64,000 nt of DNA from Parvibaculaceae bacterium. Its GTDB lineage: Bacteria > Pseudomonadota > Alphaproteobacteria > Parvibaculales > Parvibaculaceae. This document shows positions 19,064-28,384 of this stretch, in pieces (position 1 is the first letter of the stretch; each line of letters begins with the position of its first letter). The position numbers and the translations under genes were made by a program. The notes below the pieces were generated by a model. That model made no database searches. It saw nothing but the letters and a program-made list of their open reading frames with translations, and was not told the origin of the DNA. The stretch is taken from positions 67,054 to 131,053 of the forward strand of contig JARGNZ010000008.1 in assembly GCA_029209985.1 (NCBI GenBank). The letters run 5' to 3'.

Positions 19064-19217
19064 GAGAGCCGCCCAGACCGTTGAATGATGTTTCCTCGGA
19101 GACCTACAAGTGTAGGTGGGCGCCGTTTACGCAAGACCACGGTCGAGCACAGGGACAGCTCCCTAGAAGAACGTAAGGCCCCAAGCGATGTATATTCTGA
19201 CGCATCGGGCAGCTCTC
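19064..19217 (-). ncRNA. ssrS: 6S RNA
   Basis: 6S RNA binds sigma-70 RNA polymerase holoenzyme and down-regulates transcription in stationary phase. Position is the first clue: it lies between zapA and fau on the same strand, the conserved site in proteobacteria. The second clue is structure. The minus-strand 5' end GAGAGCTGCCC (19207-19217) pairs with the 3' end GGGCGGCTCTC (19064-19074) with one G-U pair. A long interrupted stem lies between, with an open central region around GGGGCCTTACG and GCGTAAACGGCGCC. Ends are estimated from the closing stem; the length of about 154 nt is normal. Confidence 0.82.
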
Positions 19218-19293
19218 AAATCAACTTATCATCGAAATAGGCGCTCAACGCAACGGTTTAGACATGCAGGCCAGCCGATTAACCCTATGCGGC

Positions 19294-19653
19294 TTAACTG
19301 GTTTCCAAACGGATCGCCATATCTTCAATCCGTTTGGCAGAATTCACTAAAATATTAGCAATATTCTCTTCTGTTTGGTTCGACGCGGCCTGCGCATCAA
19401 CCCCTTGTGCATTCAATGTGGCAATTTCATCTTTAAGCTTCTTTGATTTCTCAAGCGCATCCGACAAATCATCACAAATCAACAACCCAGCCATCAACAA
19501 CAAGCGCGCATCCCCCACCTGTCCCACAGCCTCGGTCAATTCCCCGACCCGTTTATCAAGATATTGGGCCAGCTCGGTCAGGTGTTGCTCTTCGCCGTCG
19601 CCACACGCCACGGTATAAGAGCGCTGGTTCACTGTGACATTAACTTGTCCCAT
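19294..19653 (-). CDS. zapA: Cell division protein ZapA
   Basis: ZapA cross-links FtsZ filaments at the division ring. The 119-aa protein has the N-terminal block VNVTVNQRSYTVACGDGEE, then LTELAQYLDKRVGEL, then a helical dimerisation region with LLLMAGLLICDDLSDALEK and a C-terminal coiled coil. It follows the DUF4164 gene by 64 bases and precedes 6S RNA. Confidence 0.93.
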   Translation of the reverse strand: MGQVNVTVNQRSYTVACGDGEEQHLTELAQYLDKRVGELTEAVGQVGDARLLLMAGLLICDDLSDALEKSKKLKDEIATLNAQGVDAQAASNQTEENIANILVNSAKRIEDMAIRLETS

Positions 19654-19717
19654 AGTAATGGCCTTACATATTCAAAGTAGATTTCAGATTGCAACGTCGG
19701 GTTCTCGTCCACAGCCC

Positions 19718-20053
19718 CTAAGAACGGCCAGACGCCACAGCATCAGCTTGCGGAGCGTCCGCCGCCTCATGCCCTGCGTCAGATTTCTCAGTATGCGGCT
19801 CAGCAACAGACCGGATCAAGGTTACCGCAGCGCCAATTTCCTCCGAAGCCCGATCATTCAACTCAGACAACCGCCGCGCCTCAGCCTTCATCACATCAAG
19901 TTCTTCAGATAACTTGGCGCGATCTGTCCGCAACTCCAAAATCTGCGTATTCACGCGATCGCGCCCACTGGCACCAATCCGACGGTTCGTCACCGCTTCT
20001 AACCGGTCCAAGGCGCGTCCAAAACGCTGCAATGCTGATTCTAAATTACTCAT
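19718..20053 (-). CDS. DUF4164 coiled-coil protein
   Basis: This small protein (111 aa) is almost entirely helical. SALQRFGRALDRLEAVTNRR begins a coiled coil that runs to about residue 80 (DRAKLSEELDVMKAEARRL), followed by an acidic Ala-rich tail. The family is common next to zapA in alphaproteobacteria, which suggests a role at the division site, but no function is established. Its start has no strong ribosome binding site. Confidence 0.8.
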   Translation of the reverse strand: MSNLESALQRFGRALDRLEAVTNRRIGASGRDRVNTQILELRTDRAKLSEELDVMKAEARRLSELNDRASEEIGAAVTLIRSVAEPHTEKSDAGHEAADAPQADAVASGRS

Positions 20054-20501
20054 CGAGATCGTTACTTTCTATAGACGCTCGCACCGCGCCTAATATTCTT
20101 TACCATGACGTACGAACAATACCGCCGATGACGTTTCCAAAAGCAGTATAGCCCACACACACCCCACGACCAAAAGCATAAGGGCCCGCCCCCATAAGCA
20201 CCAGCCCAAATTCAGCCTAACAAAGTCCGCAAAACAACATCCCAGCGCAACCAAACCTGCTCAAATCTCTCCCCACACCCGCTTCATACAACTTGTAGGG
20301 CCGTTTCAAGGCAAAACCACCGCAATTGGCCCAGAATGCCCCATTGACTCTGTGATAGCACATAGTCATTGTGGCGCCGCCTTTGGCAGGCAATTGCCTA
20401 AAGTGAGCAAAACGGATTTCCGATGCCGGGGAATGATGAGGCCCCGATCCGGGCGCCAATTAGTTGGCTCCATCAGACCGGCAGATATTAAGAGTTAAAG
20501 C
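20054..20501 (+). other. Divergent promoter region upstream of tkt and DUF4164
   Basis: This 448-base region separates the minus-strand zapA group from the plus-strand carbon operon, so it must carry promoters for both. Small dyads are seen near tkt (GCCAATTAGTTGGC at about 20455-20468; GGCAATTGCC upstream), which could be regulator sites. No convincing gene is present. Confidence 0.4.
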
Positions 20502-22556
20502 ATGTCGTCAACAGATCAGTCTGCAACCCGCACCTCCTCGGGGGGCGAGTCCGCATCCGCCGATGCATCTTTGGGTGCAACACACACGCAAATGGCCAAT
20601 GCCATCCGCGCTTTGTCCATGGATGCAGTGCAGGCAGCAAAAAGCGGCCACCCGGGCATGCCCATGGGAACGGCCGACATCGCGACTGTCCTTTTCACAA
20701 AATTCATGAAGTTTGATCCGTTGTGCCCCAACTGGGCCGACCGCGATCGCTTCATTCTATCAGCCGGCCACGGCTCCATGTTGCTCTATTCTCTTCTTCA
20801 TCTTCTCGGCTATGAAGATATGACAATTGAAGAGTTGAAAAACTTCCGCCAACTCGGTGCAAAAACCGCTGGCCACCCAGAATACGGCCATGCCCAAGGC
20901 ATTGAGACAACAACCGGACCGTTGGGCCAAGGCATCAGTAACGCTGTTGGTTTCGCTCTCGGCGAGCGGATGATGAATGCGAAATTCGGCAATGACCTCG
21001 TGGATCACTATACATATGTGATCGCAGGCGACGGGTGCCTGATGGAAGGCATCAGCCACGAAGCCATTTCAATGGCGGGTCACTTAAAGCTGAACAAGCT
21101 GATCGTCCTATGGGATGACAACAACATCACCATCGACGGTAAAGTAGAATTGTCCGAAAGCGGCGATCAAATTGCGCGTTTCCAAGCTGCAGGCTGGAAT
21201 ACCATCGCCATTGATGGCCACGATCCAGAAGCCATTGAGGCCGCCATTACAACGGCCCGCACCTCAGACAAGCCAACAATGATCGCGTGTAAAACAATCA
21301 TTGGTAAAGGCTCCCCAAACAAACAAGGCACATCCGGCATTCACGGGGCGCCTTTGGGTGAAGATGAAATCGCGTTAGCCCGGAAAGAACTTGGCTGGAC
21401 AGACGAACCCTTCGTCATCCCAGCACCGATCCGCGACGCATGGCGTGTGGCCGCACTAAAAGCGGCGAAAGCACACAAGACGTGGGAAGCACGGTTGGCA
21501 GCAACAAATGCTGACACCCGCGTTGAATTTGAACGTCGCATGGCAGGCGACACCACAAAAGCTGTGGGCGTGGCCATCAACGAATTCAAAAAGAAAATTT
21601 CCGCAGAACAACCTGGCTGGGCAACACGCAAGTGTTCAGAAGAAGTGTTGAATGTTGTAAACCCCATCATGCCAGAAAACGTGGGCGGCTCTGCCGACCT
21701 CACCGGGTCCAACAACACCAAGTCTAAAGATCAGCTTCCTGTTCAAGCCCCGGACTATAACGGCTCCTACATTTACTACGGCGTACGTGAGCACGGCATG
21801 GCCGCTGCAATGAACGGTCTCGCACTGCACGGCGGGTTCATCCCCTACGGCGGCACATTCATGGTCTTCACAGACTATTGCCGCCCCTCCATTCGCTTGT
21901 CAGCCCTCATGGAAACACGGGCCATCTACGTGATGACCCACGATTCCATTGGCCTTGGCGAAGATGGCCCAACCCACCAACCGGTTGAGCACCTCTCCGC
22001 CCTCCGCGCCATTCCAAACCTGATGGTATTCCGGCCTTGCGATGCGGTTGAAACCGCTGAGTGCTGGCAGCTCGCTTTGGAAACAAAAAAATCGCCTTCT
22101 ATTTTGGCTCTAACCCGGCAGGGCTTGCCAACGCAACGCACAGAGCACACGGATGAAAATCTTTGTGCACGCGGCGCGTACGAACTATCTCCTGCCAAAG
22201 GCGCAGCAAAAGTAACGCTGCTTGCGACCGGTTCAGAAGTTAAAATCGCTATGGCTGCACAAGAGCAACTTCAAGCAGACGGTATTGCCGCCCGCGTTGT
22301 TTCTGTGCCATGCCAAGAACTATTCGACGCTCAATCTCGTGAGTACCGAGAACAAACATTGGGTGAAGGAACAGTCCGCGTGGCCATTGAGGCTGGCACG
22401 GGCATGAGTTGGGACAAATATCTCGGGTTCGAGGGTGCCTTTGTGGGCATGACCGGCTTCGGCGCGAGCGCCCCAATTGACGACTTGTACAAACATTTCG
22501 GGATTACAGCTGAAGCAGCCGTCGCGGCGGCGAAAGAACGGCTGCAAAACGACTAA
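20502..22556 (+). CDS. tkt: Transketolase
   Basis: Transketolase moves two-carbon units between sugar phosphates in the pentose phosphate pathway, using thiamine diphosphate. The 684-aa protein has MANAIRALSMDAVQAAKSGH, SAGHGSMLLYSLLHL, GPLGQGISNAVGFALGER, the TPP/metal motif IAGDGCLMEGISHEA with DDNNIT, and in the second domain PTHQPVEHLSALRAIPN. The first 25 residues are a Ser/Thr-rich extension. It is the first gene of tkt-gap-pgk-fba. Confidence 0.97.
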   Translation: MSSTDQSATRTSSGGESASADASLGATHTQMANAIRALSMDAVQAAKSGHPGMPMGTADIATVLFTKFMKFDPLCPNWADRDRFILSAGHGSMLLYSLLHLLGYEDMTIEELKNFRQLGAKTAGHPEYGHAQGIETTTGPLGQGISNAVGFALGERMMNAKFGNDLVDHYTYVIAGDGCLMEGISHEAISMAGHLKLNKLIVLWDDNNITIDGKVELSESGDQIARFQAAGWNTIAIDGHDPEAIEAAITTARTSDKPTMIACKTIIGKGSPNKQGTSGIHGAPLGEDEIALARKELGWTDEPFVIPAPIRDAWRVAALKAAKAHKTWEARLAATNADTRVEFERRMAGDTTKAVGVAINEFKKKISAEQPGWATRKCSEEVLNVVNPIMPENVGGSADLTGSNNTKSKDQLPVQAPDYNGSYIYYGVREHGMAAAMNGLALHGGFIPYGGTFMVFTDYCRPSIRLSALMETRAIYVMTHDSIGLGEDGPTHQPVEHLSALRAIPNLMVFRPCDAVETAECWQLALETKKSPSILALTRQGLPTQRTEHTDENLCARGAYELSPAKGAAKVTLLATGSEVKIAMAAQEQLQADGIAARVVSVPCQELFDAQSREYREQTLGEGTVRVAIEAGTGMSWDKYLGFEGAFVGMTGFGASAPIDDLYKHFGITAEAAVAAAKERLQND

Positions 22557-22576
22557 ACTATTAGGAGAAGAGGCTC

Positions 22577-23584
22577 ATGGCAGTACGTGTTGCTATTAAC
22601 GGTTTTGGCCGTATCGGACGTCTGGTTCTACGCGCAATCGCAGAATCTGGTCGTAAAGACATTCAAGTCGTTGCAATCAACGATCTAGGGAACGTTGAAT
22701 CCAACGCTCACCTGTTGAAATATGATTCTGTGCACGGCATTTTCCCGGGCAAAATCCGCACCACCAAGTCATCAATGAACGTTGGCCAAGGCGCGATCAA
22801 AATTCTGTCTGAGCGCGACCCAGCACAATTGCCTTGGGACAAGCTCGATATTGATATTGCGCTAGAATGTACCGGTATTTTCTCTGCCCGCGATAAAGCA
22901 GCATTGCACCTTGAAGCTGGCGCGAAAAAAGTGCTCGTTTCTGCACCATCCGCAGGCGCTGACTTGACCGTCGTTTACGGCGTCAACGAAAAGAAATTGC
23001 GCAAAAGCCACAAAGTGGTTTCCAACGCATCTTGCACCACCAACTGCTTGGCCCCTGTAGCCCAAGTGCTCAACAAATTGTGCGGCATTGAGCAAGGCTA
23101 CATGACAACAATTCACGCCTTCACAGGCGACCAACAAACTGTTGATACATATCACTCAGACCCACGCCGCGCCCGCGCAGCTTCAGTCTCAATGATCCCA
23201 ACATCAACAGGTGCGGCAAAAGCTGTTGGTTTGGTCTTGCCAGAACTCGCAGGCAAATTCGACGGCACCGCAATCCGCGTTCCAACGCCAAACGTTTCCA
23301 TGATCGATCTGTGCTTCAATGCAGGCCGTGAAGTAACGGCTGAAGAAGTAAACGCTGCGATTGTGAAAGCTGCTGACGGCCCGCTTAAAGGCGTGTTGGG
23401 TTACACAGATGAGCCATTGGTTTCCATCGACTTCAACCACAATCCAAACTCCTCTACCTTTGACCTAACCCAAACACAGGTTATCGAAGGCAGCTTGGTG
23501 CGTGTGTTAAGCTGGTATGACAATGAGTGGGGCTTCTCCAACCGTATGGGCGACACTGCTGTTGCCATGGGTAAATTGCTTTAA
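22577..23584 (+). CDS. gap: Glyceraldehyde-3-phosphate dehydrogenase, type I
   Basis: The enzyme oxidises glyceraldehyde-3-phosphate to 1,3-bisphosphoglycerate with NAD(P). The Rossmann start VAINGFGRIGRLVLRAI, the active site SNASCTTNCLAP with Cys about residue 152, and NDNEWGFSNRM-like YDNEWGFSNRM near the C-terminus are diagnostic. The length (335 aa) is normal. GGAGAAG lies 7 bases before the ATG. It is 20 bases after tkt. Confidence 0.97.
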   Translation: MAVRVAINGFGRIGRLVLRAIAESGRKDIQVVAINDLGNVESNAHLLKYDSVHGIFPGKIRTTKSSMNVGQGAIKILSERDPAQLPWDKLDIDIALECTGIFSARDKAALHLEAGAKKVLVSAPSAGADLTVVYGVNEKKLRKSHKVVSNASCTTNCLAPVAQVLNKLCGIEQGYMTTIHAFTGDQQTVDTYHSDPRRARAASVSMIPTSTGAAKAVGLVLPELAGKFDGTAIRVPTPNVSMIDLCFNAGREVTAEEVNAAIVKAADGPLKGVLGYTDEPLVSIDFNHNPNSSTFDLTQTQVIEGSLVRVLSWYDNEWGFSNRMGDTAVAMGKLL

Positions 23585-23635
23585 GCAGGCAAACGCTGTT
23601 ACCGCAGCGCTGATTTAACTTAGGAGAAGAAACAT

Positions 23636-24844
23636 ATGGCCGAGCACAAAACGCTCGACGATCTGTTCGCAACTGGTTCGGTGGAGGGCAAACGTGTCCT
23701 CCTCCGTGCCGACTTGAACGTTCCGACAGACGGCACCACGATCACGGACACAACCCGTCTAGAACGCCTCTGCCCTACCCTTGACGCCCTTGCGGCCAAA
23801 GGGGCAAAGATCATCATCCTGTCCCACTTCGACCGTCCCAAAGGCAAAGTGGTTCCCTCGATGAGCCTCGCTCCCGTTGCACATGCTCTGAGCGAGCTGA
23901 TCGGAAAACCCGTCGCCTTCGCAAGCGACTGCATTGGAGAAGCTCCAGCAATCGCCTCAAGCGTATTGCCTGCTGGCGGCATTCTCGTGCTGGAAAACAC
24001 CCGATTCCATGCTGGTGAAGAAGCTAACGACGCTGAATTTGCTCAAGCGCTTGCCGCCAATGGCGATTTCTTCGTCAATGACGCTTTCTCCGCCGCACAC
24101 CGTGCCCATGGCTCAACAGAAGGCATCACTCGCTTCCTCCCCTCCTTCGCAGGGCGGGCAATGGAAGCTGAGCTCGACGCTCTGAACAAAGCCCTTGGCA
24201 CTCCGGTTAAGCCCGTTGTGGCGATTGTTGGCGGCGCAAAGGTTTCCTCCAAGCTCGACCTACTCGGCAACCTTGTGTCCAAAGTAGACGCCTTGGTAAT
24301 TGGGGGGGGCATGGCCAATACGTTCTTAGCAGCTCAAGGCCACGACGTTGGCAAGTCACTGTGCGAACACGACCTTGCAGACACCGCCCGCGACATCCTA
24401 AGCAAAGCAAAAGACGCTGGCTGCCGCATTGTGCTGCCAACCGACGTTGTTGTTTCAGCTGAGTTTGCGGCAAATGCACCGTGCAAAACCGTGGCCGTTG
24501 ACGCCGTACCAGCCGACATGATGATTTTGGATGCAGGCGAAGAAACCGTTCGCACATTGTCTGGGCATTTTGAATCTGCCAATACAGTGGTCTGGAACGG
24601 GCCATTAGGGGCTTTCGAAATTACCCCCTTCGACACCGCAACCAATGCAGCAGCGCAACAAGTTGCCATGCTCACCAAAATAGGCGAGCTCACATCTGTT
24701 GCAGGGGGAGGAGATACCGTCTCCGCTCTCAACAATGCAGGCGCAGCCGACGATTTCACATATGTGTCTACCGCAGGCGGTGCCTTCCTTGAATGGTTAG
24801 AAGGCAAACCGCTTCCAGGCGTCATTGCTTTGCAAACCAACTAA
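23636..24844 (+). CDS. pgk: Phosphoglycerate kinase
   Basis: Pgk makes ATP from 1,3-bisphosphoglycerate. The 402-aa protein carries [13 protein letters not shown] at the N-terminus, [19 protein letters not shown]-like [25 protein letters not shown], the hinge [18 protein letters not shown], and [13 protein letters not shown] with the nucleotide-binding loop. A strong ribosome site (TAGGAG) sits 9 bases before the ATG. Confidence 0.97.
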   Translation: MAEHKTLDDLFATGSVEGKRVLLRADLNVPTDGTTITDTTRLERLCPTLDALAAKGAKIIILSHFDRPKGKVVPSMSLAPVAHALSELIGKPVAFASDCIGEAPAIASSVLPAGGILVLENTRFHAGEEANDAEFAQALAANGDFFVNDAFSAAHRAHGSTEGITRFLPSFAGRAMEAELDALNKALGTPVKPVVAIVGGAKVSSKLDLLGNLVSKVDALVIGGGMANTFLAAQGHDVGKSLCEHDLADTARDILSKAKDAGCRIVLPTDVVVSAEFAANAPCKTVAVDAVPADMMILDAGEETVRTLSGHFESANTVVWNGPLGAFEITPFDTATNAAAQQVAMLTKIGELTSVAGGGDTVSALNNAGAADDFTYVSTAGGAFLEWLEGKPLPGVIALQTN

Positions 24845-24912
24845 TTCACGATATTAAATGACAAGACCCCCAAGGCAGGGCGCCGGGGTCATCGACAATA
24901 GGACTTTGAAAG

Positions 24913-25926
24913 ATGAGCGAAACACTCGAATCCATTGCACTCGCCATGGTTGCCACTGGTAAGGGCATCCTTGCCGCTGATGAAAGCTCTGGCACCATCA
25001 AAAAACGTTTCGACGCCATCAACGTGGAGTCAACCGAGGACAACCGTCGCGATTACCGCGAAATGATGTTCCGCACCACAGACGCCATGACCAACGCCAT
25101 CTCAGGCGTCATCTTGTTTGACGAGACGATTCGCCAAAAAGGCGCTGATGGAACGCCATTGGTAGACATTATCAAAGCCGCAGGCTCTATCCCCGGCATC
25201 AAAGTAGACGGTGGGGCAAAAGAACTTGCAGGCGCACCGGGCGAAATGATCACAGAAGGCCTCGACGGCTTGCGGGACCGCTTTGCTGAGTATTACAAAA
25301 TTGGGGCACGCTTCGCCAAATGGCGCGCAGTCATCAACATCGGCGAAAACATTCCTTCTGCTTATTGCATTTCCACAAACGTACATGCCCTCGCACGCTA
25401 CGCGAAATTGGCGCAAGAAGCAGGCATCGTGCCAATCGTGGAACCAGAAGTCATCATGGATGGCTCACATTCCATCGAGCGCTGTGAAGAAGTAACCCAA
25501 ACTACTTTGGTTGCCCTCTTCGACGCCTTGCGCGAACAAGAAGTCAACTTGGAAGGCTGCATCCTGAAACCAAACATGGTGATTTCAGGCTCAACAGCTC
25601 CCAACCGGGCAGGCGTACAAGAAGTAGCAGAACGCACCCTTAAAGTGTTCAAGCGCACTGTACCTGCAGCCATCCCCGGCATTGTCTTCCTTTCAGGTGG
25701 CCAATCAGACGTGGAAGCAACAGCCCACCTTGACGCAATGAACAAAATGGGCCCTCTCCCGTGGAAACTCTCTTTCTCCTACGGCCGTGCCCTCCAAGCT
25801 GCCCCACAAAAAGCATGGGCGGGTAAAGCCGACAACGTGCCAGCAGCTCAAGCAGCCTTTGACCACCGCGCTAAAATGAACAGCTTGGCGGCAACAGGAC
25901 AATATTCTGCTGACTTAGAAAAATAA
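24913..25926 (+). CDS. fba: Fructose-bisphosphate aldolase, class I
   Basis: This is the Schiff-base (metal-free) aldolase of the animal/plant-like class I family (337 aa). The opening GKGILAADESSGTIKKRF is unmistakable, and LEGCILKPNMVISGS contains the Schiff-base Lys. IVPIVEPEVIMDG and VFLSGGQSDVEATAHLDAMN follow. It is the last gene of the tkt-gap-pgk-fba operon. The 68-base pgk-fba gap contains a GACCCC/GGGGTC stem. The operon supports glycolysis/gluconeogenesis linked to the pentose phosphate pathway. Confidence 0.96.
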   Translation: MSETLESIALAMVATGKGILAADESSGTIKKRFDAINVESTEDNRRDYREMMFRTTDAMTNAISGVILFDETIRQKGADGTPLVDIIKAAGSIPGIKVDGGAKELAGAPGEMITEGLDGLRDRFAEYYKIGARFAKWRAVINIGENIPSAYCISTNVHALARYAKLAQEAGIVPIVEPEVIMDGSHSIERCEEVTQTTLVALFDALREQEVNLEGCILKPNMVISGSTAPNRAGVQEVAERTLKVFKRTVPAAIPGIVFLSGGQSDVEATAHLDAMNKMGPLPWKLSFSYGRALQAAPQKAWAGKADNVPAAQAAFDHRAKMNSLAATGQYSADLEK

Positions 25927-25948
25927 GCCAAGCACAAGCAACACAATC

Positions 25949-25976
25949 AAACGCCTCGGCTCACGCCGGGGCGTTT
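25949..25976 (+). terminator. Intrinsic terminator of the carbon operon
   Basis: AAACGCC-T-CGGC pairs with GCCG-G-GGCGTTT across a 4-base loop (TCAC), followed by TTGCGTTTG. It lies 22 bases past the fba stop. Confidence 0.9.
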
Positions 25977-26000
25977 TGCGTTTGCCCTCACAACAGCATG

Positions 26001-26167
26001 GATTGCCGGAACAAGTCCGGCAATGACGCGTGGGATGAGCTGCTCATAACATCTTGAGTTGGTAGCGCACTGACCCCTTCCCCACGCCCTCGCATTGCGC
26101 CCTCTCCCCTCTCTCCAGCGTCCAGCGTCCAGCGTCCAGCGTCATCTTCGGGCTTGTCCCGGAGATC
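26001..26167. repeat. Inverted pair of REP-like hairpins
   Basis: Element 1 (stem 26002-26010 with 26016-26024, loop ACAAG) and element 2 (stem 26144-26152 with 26158-26166, loop CTTGT) are inverted copies of one pattern. On its own strand each reads GGAT, stem, ACAAG, stem, ATGAC. The stem bases differ between the copies but stay paired. Such palindromes are frequent between genes in alphaproteobacterial chromosomes. No gene is credible in the whole 25977-26365 stretch. Confidence 0.7.
26115..26142. repeat. Tandem repeat of CCAGCGT, four perfect copies
   Basis: Four head-to-tail copies of a 7-base unit lie just before the second REP-like hairpin. A multiple of seven bases points to slippage in non-coding DNA. 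Confidence 0.9.
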
Positions 26168-26365
26168 CAAGAAACGGCACAGAAAAGTAGATAAATTGCT
26201 CAAGGCGTCCCTCCCAGCATAAGGGCCACAGAACCACCACACTCAACAAACCACTCCCCTTTAACGGCTCATCCACCCGCTTTCCCGGGACCACTCACCC
26301 CCGCAAACGCCCTTTCGCCCTATTTCTGCCTCGACCTCACCCTAGAAAGGCGCTATGGGAAAAGC

Positions 26366-27076
26366 ATGAGCAAAAAATCTAAAAAATCTAAAACGCCGCC
26401 AAAGCCACTCAAAGAAGAAGTGAGAGAGCCCTGCCAGCTTTATCTCATCACCCCTCCGCGCTTTGAACCTGTGGGCTTTGGGGACACCCTTCGGGCCGCC
26501 CTAGACGCAGGCCCCGTTTCCTGCCTTCAACTCCGCCTCAAAAACGAAGATGAAAGCAAAATCGCTGCTGATGAAGTCAAAAAAGCCGCTGAAATCCTCA
26601 TGCCAATTGCCCACGAATATGATGTTGCTTTCTTGGTAAATGATGACCCGGTCCTTGCCCATGAGATAGGGGCTGACGGCGTTCACATCGGCCAAAAAGA
26701 CATGCCATACGCAGAAGCCCGCCAGATTGTGGGTGAGAACCAAATCGTCGGCGTTACCTGCCATGACCAACGCCACTTAGCGATGGAAGCAGGCGAAGCC
26801 GGTGCGGACTATGTTGCTTTTGGCGCCTTTCATCCTACTGTCACAAAACTCGCGTTGAGTGCCGCCGAACCCGATATTCTGACATGGTGGTCAGAACTTT
26901 TCGTGGTCCCGTGCGTCGCCATTGGCGGCATAACGACGGCAAATGCCGCACCTCTCGTAAAAGCGGGTGCAGACTTTCTTGCTGTGTCGTCCGGCGTATG
27001 GGGATTTGAACAGGGCCCTGCCGCTGCTGTAAAAGAGTTCGATCGGTTGTTGATCGAGGAAAGTAAAAACAGATGA
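26366..27076 (+). CDS. thiE: Thiamine-phosphate synthase (ThiE/TenI family)
   Basis: ThiE couples the pyrimidine and thiazole halves of thiamine. The 236-aa TIM-barrel protein has LQLRLKNED for the usual LRxK, LVNDDPVLAHEIGADGVHIG, the phosphate loop GVTCHDQRHLAMEAGEAGADYVAFG, and a C-terminal CVAIGGITTANAAPLVKAGADFLAV. A Lys/Pro-rich 20-residue N-terminal extension is present. Key ThiE positions look mostly kept, but TenI-type relatives are hard to separate by eye. The stop overlaps the next gene by 4 bases (ATGA). Confidence 0.8.
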   Translation: MSKKSKKSKTPPKPLKEEVREPCQLYLITPPRFEPVGFGDTLRAALDAGPVSCLQLRLKNEDESKIAADEVKKAAEILMPIAHEYDVAFLVNDDPVLAHEIGADGVHIGQKDMPYAEARQIVGENQIVGVTCHDQRHLAMEAGEAGADYVAFGAFHPTVTKLALSAAEPDILTWWSELFVVPCVAIGGITTANAAPLVKAGADFLAVSSGVWGFEQGPAAAVKEFDRLLIEESKNR

Positions 27077-28098
27077 ATAAAACCTTCGCCAATGCTCTCG
27101 CTGCCGCAGTGATCACCCTGCCACTCACTCTGATGTCAGGATCTGCCATGGCCGAAACCGCTTTTGAAGCAGCCGCGAAACTCTACGCCACACACCAATA
27201 CGAACTCGCCTTTGGCCGCGCCATGGAAGGCGCACAAGGCGGCGATACCAATGCACAATTATTGCTGGGCACCATGTACCTCAATGGAGAAGGGGTCGAA
27301 GCCAATGGCACTGAAGCGCTACGCTGGATCGAAGCCTCTGCGGAGAAAAACAATGCCTCCGCGCTCTACGCCCTCGGCGTGATCTATCGCGATGGCGCAA
27401 TCACCCTCCAAGACCTGGGCCGCGCCAGATCACTCATTGCCCGCGCCGCCGATCAACAACATACCGGGGCCGAATTTCTCTACGCACAGTTTTTAGCCAC
27501 CGGCACTGGCGGGAAGGCAGACCCCGAAACCTCCATTAAATATTATGAGCGCGCGGCCAAAGAAGGCCACCCCGACGCCCTCTATTCATTGGGAGCCATC
27601 TATGCCGCTGGCACAATACGGCCCCAAGACATGGCAAAAGCGGTCGACTACTTCCAAAAAGCTGCCGCTAAAAAACAACCCGACGCAGCCTTTAACATGG
27701 CCCAACTTAAACTCGATGGAACCCATGTCCCTCAAGATCGCGAGGGCGCAGCCAAATTGTTAGAAGTGGCTGCGAAAGAAGGTCTGGTAGAAGCACAGAC
27801 CTACCTCGGGCAACTCTATTTCAGTGGAGACGGCGTAACTCAGAGCGACGAAAAGGCTGTGATTTGGTTCGGCAAGGCAGCAGAAGCCGATGAACCCTTT
27901 GCTCAAGCCCGTCTCGCACGCATGTACGCCCTAGGGCGCGGTGTCGAGCAAGACCCACTCATGGCCTACACCTACTATCTGATTGCACGTAAAAACGGCT
28001 ACGATGACACACAACTTGGCGATCTGCTTTCCAGCGAGCTCACGCCCGAAAAAGTCGCACAAGCCGAAGCCCGCATGAAAAAATGGTTTAGCCAATAA
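27073..28098 (+). CDS. Secreted Sel1-repeat protein
   Basis: The 341-aa protein has a signal peptide (ALAAAVITLPLTLMSGSAMA, about residues 9-28) and then six or seven Sel1-like TPR units: GTMYLNGEGVEANGTEALRW, GVIYRDGAITLQDLGRARSL, GAIYAAGTIRPQDMAKAVDY, GQLYFSGDGVTQSDEKAVIW and ARMYALGRGVEQDPLMAYTY. Sel1 repeats mediate protein contacts; in alphaproteobacteria they occur in periplasmic regulators of polysaccharide or envelope processes. The partner is unknown. It is translationally coupled to thiE, but no functional link is evident. Confidence 0.85.
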   Translation: MNKTFANALAAAVITLPLTLMSGSAMAETAFEAAAKLYATHQYELAFGRAMEGAQGGDTNAQLLLGTMYLNGEGVEANGTEALRWIEASAEKNNASALYALGVIYRDGAITLQDLGRARSLIARAADQQHTGAEFLYAQFLATGTGGKADPETSIKYYERAAKEGHPDALYSLGAIYAAGTIRPQDMAKAVDYFQKAAAKKQPDAAFNMAQLKLDGTHVPQDREGAAKLLEVAAKEGLVEAQTYLGQLYFSGDGVTQSDEKAVIWFGKAAEADEPFAQARLARMYALGRGVEQDPLMAYTYYLIARKNGYDDTQLGDLLSSELTPEKVAQAEARMKKWFSQ

Positions 28099-28116
28099 CA
28101 GTGCCAAACCGGTAAA

Positions 28117-28145
28117 AAACAAGCGCTCCTCTGGGGCGCTTGTTT
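28117..28145 (+). terminator. Intrinsic terminator after the Sel1-repeat gene
   Basis: A 10-bp stem AAACAAGCGC/GCGCTTGTTT is extended inward by three further pairs and followed by GTTTTAAG. Confidence 0.92.
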
Positions 28146-28384
28146 GTTTTAAGCTCTAACACCCCTCCAAATTCGTCCATTTTGGCCCATTTGCGCCAAT
28201 AATCCTTCATTCGTTAGTGATTTGTTTGTGGAATGGTGCAGCAAATGCTATCAGAGCGGCCAAACCAGTTTTTGAGCTCCAAGGGAAGAGCGCGCCGCAA
28301 GGCTGCCTCTCTGCCTAAAGCCGACCTCAAATGCTCCGATCGCCAATTTATGATCACAATACGATCAAACCTGAGAGCAGAACC

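Noticed and set aside
25988-26242. 84-codon minus-strand frame across the REP pair
   Set aside because: It passes through the palindromes and the 7-base tandem repeat and has no family or ribosome site.
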